Origin: CAXTTV01 sp964247295
Lineage (GTDB): Bacteria; Chloroflexota; Ktedonobacteria; Ktedonobacterales; Ktedonobacteraceae
Length of the DNA: 11,779 nucleotides
Direction: 5' to 3'
NCBI GenBank assembly: GCA_964247295.1
Contig: CAXTTV010000150.1
Location: 1-11,779 of the forward strand
Part shown: piece after piece, positions 6,678-11,779 of the stretch
How positions within the stretch are numbered: the first letter of the stretch is position 1
Layout: the number at the start of each line of letters is the position of its first letter
The notes under the pieces: model-generated
Seen by the model: only the letters and a program-made list of their open reading frames with translations
The model's database searches: none
Told to the model about the DNA's origin: nothing
Translations under genes and position numbers: made by a program

Positions 6678-8573
6678 TTATTTTAAGATTACTTCCAGGC
6701 GTTCGCGGGCCGCCGCCCGTACATAGCGGTTCCCATCATGCGTAAGCTCCTCTATCAGAGTTTGAGGTGCGCGAGGGTGCTGCGTGACCAGATAACGCTC
6801 CTCCCATAAAGAGGAGTCCGTGAAGATCCGCAGCATTGCTTCTGGTAGACCGGGATCGGTCAAGAGTGATATGTGCGATCCCGTGTTTGAAAGGGTGATT
6901 ACTTCCTTTCTTAAGAGCTTTAACGTATATTCAAAGAGGATTTTTCTATGATCGCGTAGTATCGCCGGGTGAGTGCGTGCTCTCAATAGAAATTCGTTCT
7001 GAGAGTATACGGGACTAATTCGATTAAAAAAGACCTCTTCAAAGTATTTTAGTGGGGTATGGGGGTTGGAGACCAGGTTGTGCTGGAAACGTTGCGTGGT
7101 ATCTTTATAGATTAATACCTCCAAAATATCTTCCGGTGTATGCTTGTTAGCGGCCAGGTTCTCGTCAATCTCTGGAATATCGAGCAGATAGAGGTCTTCC
7201 AGAATCTCCGCCGTGGTTTGAGGATTGCGAGCAAGAGCAGCCAGAACTTCAATGTCTGTATGTTTACCGTATAAGATCTTTAATAGAGCGATTGGTAGGC
7301 GTTTATTTTTCGCGAGATTACGTTGGATAGGCAAAGATTTATTTTGCAAAAGTTGTTGCATAAGGTCATGGGGCAATTGTGGATTGCGTGCCAGATTCTG
7401 TTGGATGATGACCTCTGGTTCCTGGAAAAGCGTATAGAAAGCCTCGCGAGGAAGCCCTGGATTGCGAGCGAGTGCAGCCAGCACGCTTACTTGAGGATCA
7501 TAGAGAAGGTATCCAAAAATCTCTTCAGGCAATTGAGGGTTACGAGCCAGAGATTGGCGAACAGTTACCTCAGGATCTTTTACCAGTTTCCGGCACAATG
7601 CTTCTGGTATCCTTTGACGATGGCCCAGAGCCACGCGAACCGGAATTTCGGGATCAGAGGCGAGCTTCTCTAGATCTGCAAGGGCGGTGTGTTGGTGAAG
7701 AGCCACGGCCCGACGAACCCCAATTACAGAGTCAGAAGCCAGTTGATGTAAAAGATCGGGCGTCAATTTGGGATTTCTCGCGGTTTTAATCCGAAAATCT
7801 TCATTTTTGCTAGAGGCCATAGTGCGTAAGATTTCCTGAGGAGTTTCTGGCTGATTGATCATATCCGGAACTGGATAGTTTCGGTTAAGAAACTTTTTAA
7901 CGAACTCGGTTCGTAATTGGGCAAAGGCTGGTCTGCTCGGCAAAAAATAAAGTATATGTTGCTGATTTGTGTCTGTGATGCTTTCACGCAAGTTCAACAG
8001 AAGATGCGTTTGACTGCTTAATAAGGCATTGAGTAGTACCATATCTGGTCGAAATGGTCGGGTTGCATAGGTATCGAGGGCTTTTTTAACATCTTGCCTC
8101 CATCCTGGCCGGACCTCTCCCACAATCGCAACGTGATTGTAGAGCAGATCTTTTATCCTGAGAGCATATTGAAAGTTTTTGTGTTCGACCACTTGCTGAA
8201 GCTCTTGCAGCCAGAGGGAAGGAATCTGTTCCAGGCGCAAAAGCTGACTCCAGGCAGGTGAAGAGAGTTGACGAATAAAGTCGGGTCTGGCGAGCAACAC
8301 GAGCGGTAATGCCGGGTTTCCGAGAAACTGGGCCGGAAACTCTGGTAGCAGTTGCAAAAGAGTCTCAGACGGTGTATTGGGGTTGAGAGCCACGGCCCGG
8401 CGGATCTCACCCGATTGATGTCTGGAGAGTCTTTCAAGCAGAGATTCAGGTGCTCCCGGATTAGAGGCAACCATCAGGTTCAGGTGAGGATCAGTGCTCA
8501 GTTCCTCTAAGCGTTGCGCAGGGGTATCAGGATTAGAAGCTTCCTGGGCGAGAGGGTGAGGTGAGTCCGCCAT
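6678..8573 (-). CDS. Leucine-rich-repeat-variant (LRV) protein, 631 aa, long paralogue
   Basis: I recognise the repeat type but not a specific function. From ATG 8573 the protein has 631 residues. Two LRV-like motifs occur near the N-terminus (NPDTP at 14, NPGAP at 38, NPNTP at 64). A non-repeat helical domain spans about 85-235. Then ten consecutive repeats begin at residues 241, 267, 293, 319, 345, 371, 397, 423, 450 and 476, with the start of another at 503. The consensus is roughly NPxLPxxLLxxLxxDPxxxVRxxLAR. A C-terminal domain (about 525-631) contains SLWEERYLVTQHP and DGNRYVRAAARERL. Arrays like this form curved helical scaffolds for protein binding. No Cys cluster, catalytic motif, signal peptide or membrane segment is visible, so it is probably cytosolic. 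The start is chosen over an upstream ATG (8612) because AGGAGAG precedes it by 6 nt. It is a paralogue of the next gene upstream and shares its leader type with the MalT-like gene. Confidence 0.85.
   Translation of the reverse strand: MADSPHPLAQEASNPDTPAQRLEELSTDPHLNLMVASNPGAPESLLERLSRHQSGEIRRAVALNPNTPSETLLQLLPEFPAQFLGNPALPLVLLARPDFIRQLSSPAWSQLLRLEQIPSLWLQELQQVVEHKNFQYALRIKDLLYNHVAIVGEVRPGWRQDVKKALDTYATRPFRPDMVLLNALLSSQTHLLLNLRESITDTNQQHILYFLPSRPAFAQLRTEFVKKFLNRNYPVPDMINQPETPQEILRTMASSKNEDFRIKTARNPKLTPDLLHQLASDSVIGVRRAVALHQHTALADLEKLASDPEIPVRVALGHRQRIPEALCRKLVKDPEVTVRQSLARNPQLPEEIFGYLLYDPQVSVLAALARNPGLPREAFYTLFQEPEVIIQQNLARNPQLPHDLMQQLLQNKSLPIQRNLAKNKRLPIALLKILYGKHTDIEVLAALARNPQTTAEILEDLYLLDIPEIDENLAANKHTPEDILEVLIYKDTTQRFQHNLVSNPHTPLKYFEEVFFNRISPVYSQNEFLLRARTHPAILRDHRKILFEYTLKLLRKEVITLSNTGSHISLLTDPGLPEAMLRIFTDSSLWEERYLVTQHPRAPQTLIEELTHDGNRYVRAAARERLEVILK
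7068..7853 (-). repeat. Ten tandem 26-residue LRV repeats within the long paralogue
   Basis: Residues 241-502 of the 631-aa protein. The interval between successive repeat starts is 26 residues in most cases and 27 in two. Each unit carries an N/P start, a central Leu-x-x-Leu helix and a DPxxxVRxxLAR-like second helix. DNA identity between units is mostly low, apart from short shared stretches encoding AALARNP, so the array is mainly old rather than freshly duplicated. Confidence 0.85.
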
Positions 8574-8579
8574 AAAAAA

Positions 8580-8586
8580 CTCTCCT
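8580..8586 (-). promoter_or_regulatory. Ribosome binding site that fixes the 631-aa LRV start
   Basis: AGGAGAG on the minus strand, 6 nt before ATG 8573. An upstream in-frame ATG at 8612 would add 13 hydrophobic residues (about MLLAFYCVIGEFF) encoded by the ribosome-site region, and is less likely. Confidence 0.8.
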
Positions 8587-8605
8587 ATTACGCAGTAAAA
8601 GGCTA

Positions 8606-8795
8606 AAAGCAAGGGTGGAGGCGATCAGGAGTCCAACCTGATGTCGATCGCGTTGCCACACGACCGTGCTAACACTGCACCACGCCCCCACGGGACGATA
8701 CAGAGCGACCAGGAGTCCAACCTGGTGTCTCCACGTTTGGATAGTAGCATGCTGACACTGCACTACGTCCCTGTATCAGTCGGAACATGTCCAAC
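8606..8795 (-). ncRNA. Structured 5' leader of the long LRV gene (copy B, two tandem units)
   Basis: This leader fills most of the 303-nt gap between the two LRV genes. In RNA orientation it begins at about 8795 with a hairpin GUUGGA/UCCGAC, loop CAUGU (8779-8795). Two consecutive units follow, each with a conserved core (GGGACGUAGUGCA in the first, GGGGCGUGGUGCA in the second) and a terminal hairpin. The hairpins are ACCAGG/CCUGGU at 8708-8726 and AUCAGG/CCUGAU at 8624-8642, both with loop UUGGACU. The second unit also has an 8-bp stem GGUCGUGU/ACGCGAUC with loop GGCA at 8646-8665, matching the stem at the same place in copy A by position but not by sequence. The last 15-20 nt are identical with copy A, and similarity ends at 8606. 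The remaining 32 nt up to the start codon hold the ribosome site. Confidence 0.55.
8621..8795 (-). repeat. Tandem duplication of the leader unit, period 84 nt
   Basis: Units at 8621-8704 and 8705-8795 begin with the same GCGAYCAGGAGTCCAACCTG (plus-strand reading), and both contain a CTRACACTGCACYACG segment at the matching position. Copy A at 6513-6601 is a single unit of the same kind. Confidence 0.75.
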
Positions 8796-8801
8796 TTGCC
8801 T

Positions 8802-8830
8802 ACTATACGGAACAGATCCGTCTCTGTCAA
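8802..8830 (-). promoter_or_regulatory. Sigma70-type promoter of the long LRV gene
   Basis: The minus strand has -35 TTGACA (8825-8830), a 17-nt spacer and -10 TATAGT (8802-8807). The expected start is near G8795, the first base of the 5' hairpin. Boxes and spacing are identical to the promoter upstream of the MalT-like gene, although the spacer sequences differ. Confidence 0.8.
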
Positions 8831-8876
8831 TGCCTGAGTCTGAGTTTGAAAATTTCTATAATCTCTAAAAAAGCCT

Positions 8877-10292
8877 CTAGTGATCTTTCAAACTCTCCTG
8901 AGCTCCTGCACGCACATAGCGGTTCCCATCGTGAGAAAGCTTCTCGATCACTTCCTTGGGCGATTGAGGGTGCTGTGTCACCAGATAGCGTTCCTCCCAC
9001 ATGCTAGAGCGCGCGAAAATCTCTAGAATCGGTAGGGGCAACTCTGGATTCTCTAACAAGAGATAGCGGGAGCCAATAGTTAAAGGCGTCATTACCTGCC
9101 GCTTTAGCAGATTGAGAGCATAGTTAAGGATTACTCTGCGACGGTCGCGCAGGACCGCCGGGTGATCCTTGAGCCGATTCATCAAGTTGATCGCTTCACC
9201 ATACGAACGGGTTGTGAGGCGTACCGCCAGCATCTGCTCGAAAATCTCCAGTGGCGTATTTGGATTAGCTATCAGCGCCTGATAATATTTTTCTCGATGA
9301 GAGCTGTTAAATAACTCATAGAGAATCGAGATGGGTGTACTGACATTGGCCGCCACCGCCTGACTGGTACTCACATTTTTAATTCTGGCGAGCCGCGTCA
9401 GCAGTTCAGGCGAAGCCTGAGGCAATCGGGCGATGAGCTCTTGCAATCCAGGATCACAGTTATAAGCAAAGTCCTCTAGCTCTTCGCTGGACATCTGCTC
9501 TAACTCTGGATATAGAGCCAGATCCCGCTGAATGTGTAGAGTCTTTTCTTTTTCCAGACGTACATGCAAGGCGTGTTGTGCCCGCTCTTTCTCTAAACGC
9601 ACCATTCCGGCGTCCGAAATTGCCTCCCCCTCATCTTCTGGGAAAAAGCCAGCGATTGCTGGCCGCTGGTCCACAGGAATCAGATGCAGCCGGTTGCGCC
9701 AGAACTTTGTAAGATCTGGCCGGGTTGCCAGCAGACTCACCAGGACATCCGTAGGGACACGAAACTCGCCTGCCTGATACTCCTGAATCATTGGCTCAAT
9801 CTCTGCGCGCCAGCCTGGACCGGCCTCACCAGCTACCGAGATATGCATATTAATCATCGTTTCTAGCCGCGTAAGATTTCGTGGTGGTGTAGCTACTTTC
9901 GTGCTCATCAACTTCGGCCAGAGCGAAGCACCACCCTCACAGCGCAAGATCTGATACCAGGCATCTGAAGGTAACTTCTTATAAAACTCCGGATGCGAAA
10001 GCTTCAGGAGTGGCACAATCGGATTTGCCAAAAACTCTTCTGGAAACTCAACTGCCAGCCCCATAATCTCCTTTTGGTGGAGCGGTGTATTCGGATTACC
10101 AGTAACCGCTCGACGGACCTCCTCCTGCTCGCTTTTCGCCAGACGCTCCAGAAGATCGGATGGAGCGGAAGGGTTGGCTGCGATCAGAGGAGTCAGATGG
10201 GGATCTGTACTCAGTTCTTGCAAACGCTTTAATGTTGTTTCGGGATTGCCTGCCTCGATCTCTTGAGGGGTGAGAGGAGTCTCAAACGGCAT
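8877..10292 (-). CDS. LRV-related protein, 471 aa, short paralogue
   Basis: This protein is clearly related to the 631-aa LRV protein. Shared landmarks are the N-terminal NPxTxLxRLxELSTDPHL and NPxAPxxLLERL motifs (16-51), NPNTP at 66-70, a GPGW(R) motif in the middle domain (158-162), PAVLRDRRRVILNYALNLLKRQV (378-400), and the C-terminal MWEERYLVTQHP (431-442) and DGNRYVRAGAQESL (455-468). The central array is reduced to roughly two or three degenerate units (about 285-350), which explains most of the length difference. A charged, probably coiled-coil stretch at 231-256 contains a 13-residue near-repeat (VRLEKERAQHALH / VRLEKEKTLHIQR). No signal peptide, membrane segment or catalytic motif is visible. 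It has its own promoter at 10362-10390. The ribosome site before ATG 10292 is modest (AAAGAGA). Function unknown; a protein-binding scaffold is likely. Confidence 0.85.
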   Translation of the reverse strand: MPFETPLTPQEIEAGNPETTLKRLQELSTDPHLTPLIAANPSAPSDLLERLAKSEQEEVRRAVTGNPNTPLHQKEIMGLAVEFPEEFLANPIVPLLKLSHPEFYKKLPSDAWYQILRCEGGASLWPKLMSTKVATPPRNLTRLETMINMHISVAGEAGPGWRAEIEPMIQEYQAGEFRVPTDVLVSLLATRPDLTKFWRNRLHLIPVDQRPAIAGFFPEDEGEAISDAGMVRLEKERAQHALHVRLEKEKTLHIQRDLALYPELEQMSSEELEDFAYNCDPGLQELIARLPQASPELLTRLARIKNVSTSQAVAANVSTPISILYELFNSSHREKYYQALIANPNTPLEIFEQMLAVRLTTRSYGEAINLMNRLKDHPAVLRDRRRVILNYALNLLKRQVMTPLTIGSRYLLLENPELPLPILEIFARSSMWEERYLVTQHPQSPKEVIEKLSHDGNRYVRAGAQESLKDH

Positions 10293-10336
10293 AATATCTC
10301 TTTCTGGCTAGGTGGGAACTACTCCATCTCTTTATC

Positions 10337-10352
10337 GGGCGTAGGTAGGCCC
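10337..10352 (-). other. Small GC hairpin in the short LRV gene's 5' leader
   Basis: GGGC/GCCC stem with an 8-nt loop, lying just after the predicted transcription start and 44 nt before the start codon. It does not resemble the hairpins of the other two leaders. It could affect early elongation or mRNA stability; a role is not shown. Confidence 0.3.
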
Positions 10353-10361
10353 TGTCCAAAA

Positions 10362-10390
10362 AATATAAAGGAAAGTCCGGCTTATGTCAA
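10362..10390 (-). promoter_or_regulatory. Sigma70-type promoter of the short LRV gene
   Basis: The minus strand has TTGACA (10385-10390), a 17-nt spacer and TATATT (10362-10367). The predicted start near 10355 gives a leader of about 63 nt. Two direct GTCCGG copies (plus-strand reading; 10375-10380 and 10392-10397) flank the -35 box. Confidence 0.75.
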
Positions 10391-10397
10391 CGTCCGG
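10375..10397. promoter_or_regulatory. Direct GTCCGG repeat pair flanking the -35 box, possible operator
   Basis: GTCCGG occurs twice, 17 nt apart start to start, one copy inside the spacer and one just upstream of TTGACA. A binding protein there would compete with or contact RNA polymerase. Short enough that chance is not excluded. Confidence 0.35.
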
Positions 10398-10474
10398 TAT
10401 AGATAAAATACGATAGAGACGCAAGCAATCTCCTCTACTGCCTGGATGCTTCGAGCAATGGACGCAAGGAATTC

Positions 10475-11779
10475 TTACCAGGCTGTGATCTGATAATCTT
10501 TGTAGAATTTGCCGAAGGCCAGCTTATCTGTAGTTATTCCTGTAAAGATGGGATCGCAGACGCGGGAGGCCGCATCAAGCATGTCCAGTGGTAGCAGTAC
10601 CTGCGAGTCTGGGTGATTGCTGATCGGGCTCTGTTGGGAGAACCAACCGGGATCAACGCTATTAATAAAGATATTATCTTGAACCAGATCAACGGCGGTG
10701 GTATGGGTCAGCATATTCAGGGCGGCCTTTGCCATATTGGTATGCGGATGCGTCCCTGGTTTTATTTGCGCGAATTGTCCTTCGATGGCCGAAACATTCA
10801 CAATAAAGCGTTGCTCAAACTGGCTCTGGCGCATCAAAGAACGGAGCCCGCTCACCAGTAGATAAGGCGTGGTCACATTGATTATCTGTACCTCCAGTAG
10901 TTCCGTCAGATCAATCTCATCAACGCGTCTGGTCCAGCTCTGCTCTGGACGGAGATCGATCTGCTGCCCATCCTCGTCATAGTGGTTCGGTGGAAAAAAG
11001 GCGGCTTCTTGCATCTCGTGAGAGGGTATTACGACCGATGTGGTTCCAGGGAGCAGGGGCGTAGGATCGGAGGCTAGCGAAAGATTTGGTTGGACAATCA
11101 GACTCTGAGCGGTGGACGAAAGTAGATCCTGAGGAGAGCGTTCTCCTGACAACAGATGGGCGTAGTAGGTGGGTGGTCGCCGAATCGTCTGAGCCGCGTT
11201 ATTGATCAATATATCCGGGGCGGGATAGTTTGTGTGCAGATGTCTGATAAAGCTTTCTACTGCGGGTAGATAGCGAAAATCCAGACCATAGATTTTCAAA
11301 CGATCGCGCCAGATATCAAAATCGGCTTCCTGACTGTATCGGCGTGCAGCATCATACGGAAAACGGGTGGTGGTGATAACGGTCGCGCCCGATCGCAGAA
11401 GGCGGAGCGCCGTGGCATAGCCAATCTTCACACGGCCACCGGTTACCAGCGCGATCCTCTTTAAAAGGTCTACTGAATAGTTCCGCTTCTGATAGTTGAA
11501 ATCTCCACATTGGGAGCAGAGCTGCTCATAAAAAAAGTGCAGCCGCGTGTATTTGTTTTTGCAGATATAGCAGATCCGAGGTCGTTCCAAATCTGGGAGC
11601 CGTGTGATATGTATGGCTGTGGGTTCAGGTGATAGATCGTGCAACGCTGGTTGTGTATACACCAAATGATGAGAGCGCAGATATACATAATCCGGACGCC
11701 CGGCAATTGACTCTTGTTTAAGGGCGGCATCAAGTAGAAGTGCAATCCTCTCAGGTTCGCCCGTCCCATTGGACGCGAG
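10475..11779 (-). CDS. Zinc-ribbon-containing SDR-family protein (5' end outside window)
   Basis: The reading frame stays open to the window edge, so the visible 434 codons are partial. A TTG at 11665 is not the real start, because the 38 codons before it read naturally (GEPERIALLLDAALKQES, then GRPDYVYLRSH). A CxxC-x14-CxxC zinc-ribbon-like motif (11507-11572) precedes a Rossmann fold. SDR landmarks are IALVTGGRVKIG, LINNAAQ, NVTTPYLL, IVNVSAIEG and SVDPGWF. Two canonical features are missing. The cofactor glycine motif TGxxxGxG reads TGGRVKIG, with Lys in place of the middle Gly, and the YxxxK catalytic motif reads TNMAK, with Thr where Tyr is expected. The Ser and Lys positions remain. There is an insertion of roughly 70-80 residues (about 11008-11170) between NNAA and NVTTP. 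I believe this is a defined divergent SDR subfamily, but substrate and activity are unknown. Confidence 0.88.
   Translation of the reverse strand, partial: LASNGTGEPERIALLLDAALKQESIAGRPDYVYLRSHHLVYTQPALHDLSPEPTAIHITRLPDLERPRICYICKNKYTRLHFFYEQLCSQCGDFNYQKRNYSVDLLKRIALVTGGRVKIGYATALRLLRSGATVITTTRFPYDAARRYSQEADFDIWRDRLKIYGLDFRYLPAVESFIRHLHTNYPAPDILINNAAQTIRRPPTYYAHLLSGERSPQDLLSSTAQSLIVQPNLSLASDPTPLLPGTTSVVIPSHEMQEAAFFPPNHYDEDGQQIDLRPEQSWTRRVDEIDLTELLEVQIINVTTPYLLVSGLRSLMRQSQFEQRFIVNVSAIEGQFAQIKPGTHPHTNMAKAALNMLTHTTAVDLVQDNIFINSVDPGWFSQQSPISNHPDSQVLLPLDMLDAASRVCDPIFTGITTDKLAFGKFYKDYQITAW

Noticed and set aside
8574..8612. Longer start of the 631-aa LRV protein with a short hydrophobic N-terminus
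   Set aside because: AGGAGAG lies inside this extension at the correct distance from ATG 8573, and the paralogue has no such extension.
8533..8763. Minus-strand open frame with two RHQVGLL segments, across the LRV leader
   Set aside because: The peptide repeat simply reflects the duplicated DNA hairpins. The frame overlaps the LRV start and ribosome site in another frame and has no family resemblance.
8606..8795. CRISPR-like array
   Set aside because: Only two units of 84 nt with conserved interiors; there are no spacers of uniform length and no cas genes.
8863..8877. T-run after the short LRV gene as an intrinsic terminator
   Set aside because: TTTTTT follows the stop on the minus strand, but I find no stable stem directly before it.
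10400..10474. Terminator after the SDR gene
   Set aside because: Only a 4-bp GAGA/TCTC stem and a loose T-rich stretch are present, too weak to call.

Overview
All seven genes in this window lie on the minus strand, so reading order runs from high to low coordinates. The gene mix is a large MalT-type STAND/LuxR regulator, long leucine-rich-repeat-variant (LRV) proteins, a MacB-like ABC pair, an Ere-like hydrolase and an unusual zinc-ribbon SDR, with fairly balanced base composition. This suggests a large-genome soil bacterium, most plausibly a Ktedonobacteria-type Chloroflexota. That placement is inferred from gene families and is not proven by any marker gene here.

Layout in transcription order: (1) 11779-10475, an SDR-family protein with an N-terminal zinc ribbon; its 5' end lies outside the window. 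(2) 10292-8877, an LRV-related protein of 471 aa, preceded by a good sigma70-type promoter (TTGACA-17-TATATT). (3) 8573-6678, a longer paralogue of 631 aa with about ten tandem 26-residue LRV repeats. (4) 6463-3770, an 897-aa MalT-like ATP-dependent LuxR regulator. (5-7) 3646-88, a tight three-gene unit: MacB-type ABC ATPase, FtsX/MacB-type permease, and a secreted or membrane-anchored erythromycin-esterase-like protein, with gaps of 20 and 38 nt.

The least explained signal is in the two intergenic regions upstream of genes 3 and 4. Both carry the same arrangement on the minus strand: a near-consensus TTGACA-17-TATAGT promoter, then, starting at the predicted transcription start, a conserved structured leader. 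The leader has a 5'-terminal hairpin, a conserved GGG-ACG-TGGTGCA-like core, a variable hairpin, and a hairpin with the invariant loop UUGGACU whose stem changes by compensating substitutions. It ends in a shared tail about 105 nt after the start in the shorter copy. The regulator gene has one core-plus-hairpin unit and the LRV gene has two in tandem. This looks like a modular cis-regulatory RNA or a promoter-bearing dispersed repeat, and it links the LRV gene to the regulator. I do not recognise it as a known riboswitch class.

A working model, by inference only: the MalT-like regulator acts on the adjacent ABC/esterase unit, which would export or hydrolyse a macrolide-like or other ester compound. 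The LRV proteins are probably protein-binding scaffolds of unknown role.
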